Below are positions 47,201 through 53,000 of a DNA stretch of 64,000 nucleotides, one piece after another. Origin of the DNA: Paraphysomonas bandaiensis (taxonomy: Eukaryota > Chrysophyceae); contig CBFFRP010000319.1 of NCBI GenBank assembly GCA_965644295.1, positions 115,610 to 179,609 on the forward strand. Direction: 5' to 3'. A program made the translations under genes and the position numbers. The stretch's first letter is position 1. Each line of letters begins with the position of its first letter. The notes below the pieces were generated by a model. It did no database searches. It was not told the origin of the DNA and saw only the letters and a program-made list of their open reading frames with translations.

Positions 47201-49459
47201 ACAAGATGGGACAGCTGTTGGTTCACTTGACGGAACATACGACGGGACTGATGATGGTTCACCCGATGGATTCAACGTCGGATATACAGTGGGAAGTGAT
47301 GTCGGTACACCTGAAGGATTACATGAAGGCACATCCGTCGGAATATACGATGGTTGAGAGGATGGTGCATTACTCGGTGTACCCGTAGGATACAATGATG
47401 GCTGAGCACTTGGTAACGAAGAAGGCAAACAAGATGGGACAACAGTTGGTTCACTTGACGGAACATACGACGGGACTGATGATGGTTCACCCGATGGATT
47501 CAACGTCGGATATACAGTGGGAAGTGATGTCGGTACACCTGAAGGATTACATGAAGGCACATCCGTCGGAATATACGATGGTTGAGAGGATGGTGCATTA
47601 CTCGGTGTACCCGTAGGATACAATGATGGCTGAGCACTTGGTAACGAAGAAGGCAAACAAGATGGGACAGCTGTTGGTTCACTTGACGGAACATACGACG
47701 GGACTGATGATGGTTCACCCGATGGATTCAACGTCGGATATAAAGTGGGAAGTGATGTCGGTACACCTGAAGGATTACATGAAGGCACATCCGTCGGAAT
47801 ATACGATGGTTGAGAGGATGGTGCATTACTCGGTGTAACCGTAGGATACAATGATGGCTGAGCACTTGGTAACGAAGAAGGCAAACAAGATGGGACAACA
47901 GTTGGTTCACTTGACGGAACATACGACGGGACTGATGATGGTTCACCCGATGGATTCAACGTCGGATATGCTGTGGGAAGTAATACTGGTAACTGTGTCG
48001 GTATGGATGTAGGAATAACAGTTGGATTCTTAGATGGATTTGCTGTTTGGGCATATGTAGGCCGGCCTGATGGTGCGATCGTCGGACTACTTGACCCAAT
48101 TACGGCAGGATCCTTGCATTGGAAAAAACCATTACTTCCGCACTCATAACCACGAGACACACAAGTCTCTTCACAACAATCACCTCCGTCCCAATCACAC
48201 TCTGCTGTGTTCTTTTCTTCATAATCACACCATCCATCGCCAATCAAGTCGATAGCCTCGATATTACAGGTTGGAGGTGGGGTATAAGGAGTAGTAGGCT
48301 GTGAAGTCGTTGGCAGTACAGAAGGCCGGTCTGATGGAGCTATCGTCGGACTACTTGACCCAATTACGGCAGGATCCTTGCATTGGAAAAAACCATTACT
48401 TCCGCACTCATAACCACGAGACACACAAGTCTCTTCACAACAATCACCTCCGTCCCAATCACACTCTGCTGTGTTCTTTTCTTCATAATCACACCATCCA
48501 TCGCCAATCAAGTCGATAGCCTCGATATTACAGGTTGGAGGTGGGGTATATGAAGTAGTAGGCTGTGAAGTCGTTGGATCTGCTGTGGGCTGGTCAGACG
48601 GAGCGATCGTCGGACTACTTGACCCAATTACGGCAGGATCCTTGCATTGGAAAAAACCATTACTTCCGCACTCATTACCGCGAGACACACAAGTCTCTTC
48701 ACAACAATCACCTCCGTCCCAATCACACTCTGCTGTGTTCTTCTCTTCATAATCACACCATCCATCGCCAATCAAGTCGATAGCCTCGATATTACAGGTC
48801 GGAGGTGGGGTATATGATGTCGTAGGCTCAGAAATCGTCGGATCTGCTGTGGGCTGGATCTCTGACGGAGCGATCGTCGGACTACTTGACCCAATTACGG
48901 CAGGATCCTTGCATTGGAAAAAACCATTACTTCCGCACTCATTACCGCGAGACACACAAGTCTCTTCACAACAATCACCTCCGTCCCAATCACACTCTGC
49001 TGTGTTCTTTTCTTCATAATCACACCATCCATCGCCAATCAAGTCGATAGCCTCGATATTACAGGTTGGAGGTGGGGTATACGGAGTAGTAGGCTGAGAA
49101 ATCGTCGGATCTGTGGGCTGGTCTGATGGAGCGATCGTCGGACTACTTGACCCAATTACGGCAGGATCCTTGCATTGGAAAAAACCATTACTTCCGCACT
49201 CATTACCGCGAGACACACAAGTCTCTTCACAACAATCACCTCCGTCCCAATCACACTCTGCTGTGTTCTTTTCTTCATAATCACACCATCCATCGCCAAT
49301 TAAATCTAGCCCATCTATAGTACACGAAGCAGGTGGGATGTAAGATTGAATAGCAACACCCCGCAGATGAATGGAACGATGAAGATGCGCTTGCTTTGCA
49401 TATACATAGACAGCGAGTTGATATAAAATATATATTATAAAGCAAATGCGGTCCTTCAT
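32270..49459 (-). CDS. Giant secreted repeat protein with LNR modules, PT linkers and six globular domains; no protease domain
   Basis: A single 17,190-bp open frame of 5729 residues starting MKDRICFIIYILYQLAVYVY, a signal peptide. Then come five LNR-type modules (DGWCDYEEKN, CDWDGGDCCEETC) separated by PT spacers, and about 30 units of a 76-residue Pro/Ser/Thr repeat (some 64 residues long) interrupted by two more LNR modules. A unique PT region leads to six copies of a roughly 340-residue domain, the last five on an exact 1389-bp period. The protein ends abruptly (SLPTVLL) inside the PT linker after the sixth domain, with no anchor. LNRs bind calcium and stabilise extracellular proteins; PT linkers are likely O-glycosylated stalks. 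A wall, surface or adhesive role is inferred. The paralogue at 50021 adds a subtilase. Extreme length without an intron or stop argues the frame is under selection or recently expanded. Confidence 0.85.
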   Translation of the reverse strand: MKDRICFIIYILYQLAVYVYAKQAHLHRSIHLRGVAIQSYIPPASCTIDGLDLIGDGWCDYEEKNTAECDWDGGDCCEETCVSRGNECGSNGFFQCKDPAVIGSSSPTIAPSDQPTDPTISQPTTPYTPPPTCNIEAIDLIGDGWCDYEEKNTAECDWDGGDCCEETCVSRGNECGSNGFFQCKDPAVIGSSSPTIAPSEIQPTADPTISEPTTSYTPPPTCNIEAIDLIGDGWCDYEEKNTAECDWDGGDCCEETCVSRGNECGSNGFFQCKDPAVIGSSSPTIAPSDQPTADPTTSQPTTSYTPPPTCNIEAIDLIGDGWCDYEEKNTAECDWDGGDCCEETCVSRGYECGSNGFFQCKDPAVIGSSSPTIAPSDRPSVLPTTSQPTTPYTPPPTCNIEAIDLIGDGWCDYEEKNTAECDWDGGDCCEETCVSRGYECGSNGFFQCKDPAVIGSSSPTIAPSGRPTYAQTANPSKNPTVIPTSIPTQLPVLLPTAYPTLNPSGEPSSVPSYVPSSEPTVVPSCLPSSLPSAQPSLYPTVTPSNAPSSQPSYIPTDVPSCNPSGVPTSLPTLYPTLNPSGEPSSVPSYVPSSEPTAVPSCLPSSLPSAQPSLYPTGTPSNAPSSQPSYIPTDVPSCNPSGVPTSLPTVYPTLNPSGEPSSVPSYVPSSEPTVVPSCLPSSLPSAQPSLYPTGTPSNAPSSQPSYIPTDVPSCNPSGVPTSLPTVYPTLNPSGEPSSVPSYVPSSEPTAVPSCLPSSLPSAQPSLYPTGTPSNAPSSQPSYIPTDVPSCNPSGVPTSLPTVYPTLNPSGEPSSVPSYVPSSEPTAVPSCLPSSLPSAQPSLYPTGTPSNAPSSQPSYIPTDVPSCSPSGVPTSLPTVYPTLNPSGEPTAVPSCLPSSLPSAQPSLYPTGTPSNAPSSQPSYIPTDVPSCNPSGVPTSLPTVYPTLNPSGEPSSVPSYVPSSEPTAVPSCLPSSLPSAQPSLYPTGTPSNAPSSQPSYIPTDVPSCNPSGVPTSLPTVYPTLNPSGEPSSVPSYVPSSEPTAVPSCLPSSLPSAQPSLYPTGTPSNAPSSQPSYIPTDVPSCNPSGVPTSLPTVYPTLNPSGEPSSVPSYVPSSEPTAVPSCLPSSLPSAQPSLYPTGTPSNAPSSQPSYIPTDVPSCNPSGVPTSLPTLYPTLNPSGEPTAVPSCLPSSLPSAQPSLYPTGTPSNAPSSQPSYIPTDVPSCNSSGVPTSLPTVYPTLNPSGEPTVVPSCLPSSLPSAQPSLYPTGTPSNAPSSQPSYIPTDVPSCNPSGVPTSLPTLYPTLNPSGEPSSVPSYVPSSEPTAVPSCLPSSLPSAQPSLYPTGTPSNAPSSQPSYIPTDVPSCNPSGVSTSLPTVYPTLNPSGEPSSVPSYVPSSEPTAVPSCLPSSLPSAQPSLYPTGTPSNAPSSQPSYIPTDVPSCNPSGVPTSPYTPPPTCNIEAIDLIGDGWCDYEEKNTAECDWDGGDCCEETCVSRGNLCGSNGFFQCKDPAVIGSSSPTIAPSDHPTYAQTANPSKNPTVIPTSIQTQLPVLLPTVYPTLNPSGEPSSVPSYVPSSEPTVVPSCLPSSLPSAQPSLYPTGTPSNAPSSQPSYIPTDVPSCSPSGVPTSLPTVYPTLNPSGEPSSVPSYVPSSEPTVVPSCLPSSLPSAQPSLYPTGTPSNAPSSQPSYIPTDVPSCNPSGVPTSLPTVYPTLNPSGEPSSVPSYVPSSEPTAVPSCLPSSLPSAQPSLYPTGTPSNAPSSQPSYIPTDVPSCNPSGVPTSLPTVYPTLNPSGEPSSVPSYVPSSEPTAVPSCLPSSLPSAQPSLYPTGTPSNAPSSQPSYIPTDVPSCNPSGVPTSLPTLYPTLNPSGEPTAVPSCLPSSLPSAQPSLYPTGTPSNAPSSQPSYIPTDVPSCNSSGVPTSLPTVYPTLNPSGEPTVVPSCLPSSLPSAQPSLYPTGTPSNAPSSQPSYIPTDVPSCNPSGVPTSLPTLYPTLNPSGEPSSVPSYVPSSEPTAVPSCLPSSLPSAQPSLYPTGTPSNAPSSQPSYIPTDVPSCSPSGVSTSLPTVYPTLNPSGEPSSVPSYVPSSEPTAVPSCLPSSLPSAQPSLYPTGTPSNAPSSQPSYIPTDVPSCSPSGVSTSLPTVYPTLNPSGEPSSVPSYVPSSEPTAVPSCLPSSLPSAQPSLYPTGTPSNAPSSQPSYIPTDVPSCNPSGVPTSPYTPPPTCNIEAIDLIGDGWCDYEEKNTAECDWDGGDCCEETCVSRGNLCGSNGFFQCKDPAVIGSSSPTIAPSDHPTYAQTANPSKNPTVIPTSIQTQLPVLLPTVYPTLNPSGEPSSVPSYVPSSEPTVVPSCLPSSLPSAQPSLYPTGTPSNAPSSQPSYIPTDVPSCNPSGVPTSLPTVYPTLNPSGEPSSVPSYVPSSEPTVVPSCLPSSLPSAQPSLYPTGTPSNAPSSQPSYIPTDVPSCNPSGVPTSLPTVYPTLNPSGEPSSVPSYVPSSEPTAVPSCLPSSLPSAQPSLYPTGTPSNAPSSQPSYIPTDVPSCNPSGVPTSLPTVYPTLNPSGEPSSVPSYVPSSEPTAVPSCLPSSLPSAQPSLYPTGTPSNAPSSQPSYIPTDVPSCNPSGVPTSLPTLYPTLNPSGEPSSVPSYVPSSEPTAVPSCLPSSLPSAQPSLYPTGTPSNAPSSQPSYIPTDVPSCNPSGVPTSLPTVYPTLNPSGEPSSVPSYVPSSEPTAVPSCLPSSLPSAQPSLYPTGTPSNAPSSQPSYIPTDVPSCNPSGVPTSLPTLYPTLNPSGEPSSVPSYVPSSEPTAVPSCLPSSLPSAQPSLYPTGTPSNAPSSQPSYIPTDVPSCNPSGVPTSLPTLYPTLNPSGEPSSVPSYVPSSEPTAVPSCLPSSLPSAQPSLYPTGTPSNAPSSQPSYIPTDVPSCNPSGVPTSLPTVYPTLNPSGEPSSVPSYVPSSGPTEIPSCFPSVDPSSNPTTLPTHIPTTSKPSYLPSGIPTIPTGVPSSLPVAFPTFVPSSKPTCVPSEEPSAVPSFNPSSYPSCVPTNVPIAKPTAMPTSLPTSIPSVDPTAIPTLFPTFVPTQPTSNPTTICHNGVDTEMRNYITKRALSNSWLEIGFAEVNDEVWLALSTKQTIFYNASVFVSLPDIPGDTSDEGYPAIARVRNVEVFSGRVSFEVRLYQANDSFCSKEWTVPTVISPPLHLSWLVAEHGAYELSGHYFFVGSGPITRQDGDVTNRDNFVRINYPSGCESSDALCAYDIDVDVGVILQLQTVVYDRLLIPRGFNIARRFGKYVLQPHDSADPSYYVMLEPETLSYMTFEFGSSVTCAEGWTFETHQFTGVTNDLLHIDFANEYVSSPGVFGTVTTSTSLSDSTGLRVFSVSTTGLNMITQEDQCLDEETIHATGERVSVLIIGKGTRPATCVLCYGMLSTKVSESPSLSPVSSEPSIVTPSGNPTAFPSFYPTFGPSTSNPTTGPSINPTSLPTLFPTSSPTPAPSSVPSTSPSYPLTQLQTIPPTLNPTTPSAEPTTICNNAHDVEIVDVISDTMLSSEWLEIGSVDVDDQVWVSLSTTLSSFDDASVFVSLPDIPGDTSDEGYPAIARVRNVEVFSGRVSFEVRLYQANDSFCSKEWTVPTVISPPLHLSWLVAEHGAYELSGHYFFVGSGPITRQDGDVTNRDNFVRINYPSGCESSDALCTYDIDVDVGVILQLQTVVYDRLLIPRGFNIARRFGKYVLQPHDSADPSYYVMLEPETLSYMTFEFGSSVTCAEGWTFETHQFTGVTNDLLHIDFANEYVSSPGVFGTVTTSTSLSDSTGLRVFSVSTTGLNMITQEDQCLDEETIHATGERVSVLIIGKGTGPATCVLCHGYVGTLTAYPSQAPSVTLSPTSLPTVSPTPFPTEVPTSDPTRSPTSRPTLSPASSPVVLSPTPSPSRTPTSSPTACPTQLPSVPPSVTPTVIPTVIPSRCPTVMPTNIPSALPSVIPTVLPTLPVTDACDDGVDEEIVDVISDTMLSSEWLEIGSVDVDDQMWVSLSTTLSSFDDASVFVSLPDIPGDTSDEGYPAIARVRNVEVFSGRVSFEVRLYQANDSFCSKEWTVPTVISPPLHLSWLVAEHGAYELSGHYFFVGSGPITRQDGDVTNRDNFVRINYPSGCESPDALCAYDIDVDVGVILQLQTVVYDRLLIPRGFNIARRFGKYVLQPHDSADPSYYVMLEPETLSYMTFEFGSSVTCAEGWTFETHQFTGVTNDLLHIDFANEYVSSPGVFGTVTTSTSLSDSTGLRVFSVSTTGLNMITQEDQCLDEETIHATGERVSVLIIGKGTGPATCVLCHGYVGTLTAYPSQAPSVTLSPTSLPTVSPTPIPTEVPTSDPTRSPTSRPTLSPASSPVVLSPTPSPSRTPTSSPTACPTQLPSVPPSVKPTVTPTVIPSRCPTVMPTNIPSALPSVIPTVLPTLPVTDACDDGVDEEIVDVISDTMLSSEWLEIGSVDVDDQMWVSLSTTLSSFDDVSVFVSLPDIPGDTSDEGYPAIARVRNVEVFSGRVSFEVRLYQANDSFCSKEWTVPTVISPPLHLSWLVAEHGAYELSGHYFFVGSGPITRQDGDVTNRDNFVRINYPSGCESPDALCAYDIDVDVGVILQLQTVVYDRLLIPRGFNIARRFGKYVLQPHDSADPSYYVMLEPETLSYMTFEFGSSVTCAEGWTFETHQFTGVTNDLLHIDFANEYVSSPGVFGTVTTSTSLSDSTGLRVFSVSTTGLNMITQEDQCLDEETIHATGERVSVLIIGKGTGPATCVLCHGYVGTLTAYPSQAPSVTLSPTSLPTVSPTPFPTEVPTSDPTRSPTSRPTLSPASSPVVLSPTPSPSRTPTSSPTACPTQLPSVPPSVKPTVTPTVIPSRCPTVMPTNIPSALPSVIPTVLPTLPVTDACDDGVDEEIVDVISDTMLSSEWLEIGSVDVDDQMWVSLSTTLSSFDDASVFVSLPDIPGDTSDEGYPAIARVRNVEVFSGRVSFEVRLYQANDSFCSKEWTVPTVISPPLHLSWLVAEHGAYELSGHYFFVGSGPITRQDGDVTNRDNFVRINYPSGCESPDALCTYDIDVDVGVILQLQTVVYDRLLIPRGFNIARRFGKYVLQPHDSADPSYYVMLEPETLSYMTFEFGSSVTCAEGWTFETHQFTGVTNDLLHIDFANEYVSSPGVFGTVTTSTSLSDSTGLRVFSVSTTGLNMITQEDQCLDEETIHATGERVSVLIIGKGTGPATCVLCHGYVGTLTAYPSQAPSVTLSPTSLPTVSPTPIPTEVPTSDPTRSPTSRPTLSPASSPVVLSPTPSPSKTPTSSPTACPTQLPSVSPSVTPTVIPTVIPSRCPTVMPTNIPSALPSVIPTVLPTLPVTDACDDGVDEEIVDVISDTMLSSEWLEIGSVDVDDQVWVSLSTTLSSFDDASVFVSLPDIPGDTSDEGYPAIARVRNVEVFSGRVSFEVRLYQANDSFCSKEWTVPTVISPPLHLSWLVAEHGAYELSGHYFFVGSGPITRQDGDVTNRDNFVRINYPSGCESPDALCTYDIDVDVGVILQLQTVVYDRLLIPRGFNIARRFGKYVLQPHDSADPSYYVMLEPETLSYMTFEFGSSVTCAEGWTFETHQFTGVTNDLLHIDFANEYVSSPGVFGTVTTSTSLSDSTGLRAFSVSTTGLNMITQEDQCLDEETIHATGERVSVLIIGKGTGPATCVLCHGYVGTLTAYPSQAPSVTLSPTSLPTVLL
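32283..40250 (-). repeat. Array of six globular-domain units, mostly on a 1389-bp period
   Basis: Domain copies lie at about 32.39-33.37, 33.77-34.76, 35.16-36.15, 36.55-37.54, 37.94-38.92 and 39.24-40.24 kb. The first five are spaced 1389 bp (463 codons: domain plus PT linker); the sixth is 1317 bp away with a different linker. Copies differ by only a few bases. Each contains SVFVSLPDIPGDTSDEG, ARVRNVEVFSGRVSFEVRLY, HLSWLVAEHGAYELSG and conserved cysteines. The VF-SLP...RVRNV...FEVRL...WLVAE order is reminiscent of beta-sandwich, H-type-lectin-like repeats in extracellular microbial proteins; that comparison is from memory. Confidence 0.85.
40600..47995 (-). repeat. PT minisatellite: about 30 units of 228 bp (variants of 192 bp), with higher-order duplication
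   Basis: Coding minisatellite of 76-residue units (SGEPSSVPSYVPSSEPT, CLPSSLPSAQPSLYPTGTP, SQPSYIPTDVPSCNPSGVP). The 192-bp variants lack the SSVPSYVPSSEP part. Two LNR modules (about 42.65-42.84 and 44.94-45.13 kb) split it into arrays of about 8, 9 and 13 units. LNR-containing blocks recur with a 2289-bp offset (42519 and 44808). Private variants are shared between blocks, such as GACCGACGATGG at about 43470 and 45531 and GAAGAATTACATG at about 43729 and 45790, which proves segmental duplication of whole blocks rather than only unit-by-unit slippage. Confidence 0.9.
48060..49325 (-). repeat. Five tandem LNR (Lin-12/Notch-like) modules
   Basis: Five copies of a cysteine-rich module with DLIGDGWCDYEEKNTAECDW and DGGDCCEETC, each ending CGSNGFFQCKDPAVIGSSSP and joined by PT spacers of variable text. 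Six to eight cysteines per module plus the acidic DGGDCC loop match calcium-binding LNR modules. The N-terminal copy diverges at its start (CTIDGLDL instead of CNIEAIDL), so it is the founder or the least homogenised. Confidence 0.85.
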
Positions 49460-50020
49460 ATATATAAATCACTGATAAATACAGTGATAACAATAATCTG
49501 CTACAATAGAGTTGAAGCAATAATGATTATAAGTCATGAATATTATCCTTAATTACTATCATCTACTCTGGTTTAGTCTTATCTATTGCTCATTACGCTG
49601 CATACTATAGCTATGTATGTACTATATCATGTGCTCTGTACATGTATGTGACCAATCATATTATTGGAGGTGTGGACTTCATTGCCTCGACTTCATCTTT
49701 CATAATTGAAAGTCGAAATTTTGGTATAAAACCTCAGAGAAATTTTATCCAATGAAATCATAGAAATAACTAATCATTTGATAAGGTGTGATGCCAGGAC
49801 AGTAGTGTGTACATAGTGTACGGCTATACATACCCCTGACCTGTTCTATATACATCGTGTACGTACCTATATCTAGATATACATATATATGAGGGAGATT
49901 TCATCCCATCTCCATTGTTACAAATGACCACAACAACTCATGACAGATATATATAACCAAAAACAATATTGATGACAGAATTATGTTATCTTTTATATCA
50001 GTATTGATTATACATGATAT
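49460..50020. promoter_or_regulatory. Shared promoter region of the two giant head-to-head genes
   Basis: 561 bp between the start codons of two genes transcribed away from each other. TATATA-like tracts lie close to each start (49460-49466 for the minus gene; near 49880 and 49950 for the plus gene). Promoter function is inferred from position; it suggests co-expression. Confidence 0.45.
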
Positions 50021-53000
50021 ATGACACCTCTAATGCTGACTTTACTTCTTCTTTTGTGTTGTATAGCCATAAGAGGAGAATCAGACCAGTTTCGTTACTT
50101 CAAGCTTTCACTGTATCATTCTAATGCACATAGTTATCTTTTAAATAGCACAACTTTCTTAACGAAATCCATCAATAGACGTCCACATCGTTCGAATGGT
50201 CAATATGAGAGCGAACATTACTTAGCGTGTAATTCATACGTAACAGCTCGTGAAACGCTTTCAAATTTCAAGAGATTGTATGGTGATAGTAATGTAAAAA
50301 CAATTTACATGTCCCGAAACGAGAACATATCTTGTTTCATTGTTTATGCTGAATCATCAACCCGCACATCATATATATCGCCGTATCTGTCGTCATTGAA
50401 GACGTGGTCGCGTATACCACACGAATTCAAAGTGGCCGGCTCTCTTACATCAAGGTATGAGATGCTACGAAACGAAGAGTCCAAGTCATCTGTTGGATCA
50501 TCATGGACTAATGGTGTAAATAGCATTGCATTGGAGGTGATGTTTGGGTTGGGCGATGTGTCTAGAAACCATAAGACCGAATACATTCAGCAGAGAATTA
50601 GAAACATCAGATCAATACTCAACGGCGACGTTTCCAGTTATTTGCATGTCATGGCGTCGACTTATCGTGACACGTCGTCATTCAGCAATATGTGGACGTC
50701 ATCTTCTGATGAACTTTATGGCATTAGTTCAGACTCTGTAATTGAATCATGTCACTTTGAAAAGCTAGATGTTACAGCTACTTCTGGGTCCACGGTAGTT
50801 GTTAGCGATGCCAGGTTAAGCCAGAAAACCAAAAATAGTACGGGGCTTCATTCTATATCCAGAGCGAGCTGCTTGTCTGCTCTTGTTGCCGCGTTAGTAC
50901 ATACAGCAGGCTGTCTGCATGTCTCGGAACAGTCAGAAATTGAACTTTTTAACGACAACGTCAACACAGCATTACAGAGTGGAGAATTTGACGGAATGAA
51001 GATTTATCACAGCGCCGGACTACGAGGACATGGAGTAGTTGTTGGAATTGCAGGTATGGCCACTTTTCTGTGTATGTTGATTTTAATACTCGCATGTGTG
51101 TGATTTCATGCAGATACTGGTGTTGACGAATTGAGTTGCTTCTTCTCCAATGACGACTTGTCGTTAGTGGCGCGATCATCCCACTCCAGCCCTGTTACAG
51201 ATATGACCAAGCGTAAGATTATACAGTATGTTAACTATGCCGACTCATCTGATACGGAGTTTGGACACGGTACGCATGTGTGTGGGACACTGAACGGAGA
51301 GTATAGCTATTATCCTGATGGAGATGGAGTAGCTCCAGGCGCCAAAGTTGCTTTTTTTGATATATTTAATGAGGCATCTGGAGTAATAGACGTTGTGAGT
51401 GATCTGTACAATGATCTTTACCCTCCTGCCGCGTCGGCGGGTGCTACTCTACACTCCAATAGCTGGGGGGCGCTGTACAATGGTTATGATTCACGATGTG
51501 TTCAAACCGATGCATATCTCTATGAGAATCCTCAGTTTTTGGCATTATTTGCTGCTGGTAACTATGGTCCTGATGAGAGCACTCTGGTGGTGCCTGCTCA
51601 ATCGAAGAATGCAATTGCCGTTGGGTCTGGTGGAACTGGATATGGACAAGGTATCAACTTTGTCTCGTCATACAGCTCCGTTGGTCCGAGCTATGACAAC
51701 CGGTTTGGGATAGATGTTATTGTGCAGGGTTATGATATTTATTCTGCGTACGCATCTGGAACTGACACAGAATCTTGTTCTATCTTCTATATGTCGGGTA
51801 CATCCATGGCCACTCCAGCTGTTGCTGGTGCCGCTGCATTGATAACTCAATATTTCGTGGATCCGCTATTTTGGGAAGCGAATTGTAATCCGTTTTATTC
51901 AAACTGTCGTGCCTTTCAACCGTCCGGTTCACTGGTCAAGGCGATGATAATTCATTCCGGCAAGAGAATGGACCAAAATTACGATTTTCCTGGTACTGTT
52001 CAAGGATTTGGACGGGTGGACCTGTCTAGTGTTTTACTTATAGATGGAGTCACCAACTCGTATGACGTATTTATACAGGATGTTGTTGAATTATCCAGTG
52101 AGGGCATTGTGAGGTATATCGGTACTGTTACCAACGTGTCTATTCCTTTAAAAGTTACAATTGTATGGATGGACCCCACGAATTCTGTTTTTGCAGCGAA
52201 GCAATTACTGCATGATATCGACTTGCATGTTCTGGACCCTTTAGGTACAGAATGGCTTGGCAATGGAAGAAGTACTGATGAATACAACAATGTGGAAATG
52301 GTTTATATTGAGACCCCGATACACGGAAGTTATGTGATATCCATTAAATCAGGTGTCTTAACTGAATCAACAACTCAGAACATTTCAATAGTCGTCACAC
52401 TAGGTGGAACAATAACGGATACATATACCCCACCTCCAACCTGTAATATCGAGGCTATTGACTTGATTGGCGATGGATGGTGTGATTATGAAGAAAAGAA
52501 CACAGCAGAGTGTGATTGGGACGGAGGTGATTGTTGTGAAGAGACTTGTGTGTCTCGTGGTTATGAGTGCGGAAGTAATGGTTTTAACCAATGCAAAGAT
52601 CCTGCCGTAATTGGGTCAAGTAGTCCGACGATCGCTCCATCAGAGATCCAGCCCACAGCAGATCCGACGATTTCACAGCCTACTACTCCATATACCCCAC
52701 CTCCAACCTGTAATATCGAGGCTATCGACTTGATTGGCGATGGATGGTGTGATTATGAAGAGAAGAACACAGCAGAGTGTGATTGGGACGGAGGTGATTG
52801 TTGTGAAGAGACTTGTGTGTCTCGTGGTTATGAGTGCGGAAGTAATGGTTTTTTCCAATGCAAGGATCCTGCCGTAATTGGGTCAAGTAGTCCGACGATC
52901 GCTCCGTCTGACCAGCCCACAGCAGATCCAACGACTTCACAGCCTACTACTTCATATACCCCACCTCCAACCTGTAATATCGAGGCTATCGACTTGATTG

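Noticed and set aside
40600-47995. Regularly spaced repeats resembling a CRISPR-like array
   Set aside because: Units are 192-228 bp, contiguous, in frame within a coding gene, and the genome is eukaryotic.
32284-49320. Dozens of plus-strand ORFs of 60-190 codons inside the minus-strand giant gene, recurring every 228 or 1389 bp (for example 33141-33713)
   Set aside because: They recur exactly with the sense repeat units and are explained by the absence of TTA, CTA and TCA codons in register; no signal of independent coding, so they are antisense shadows.
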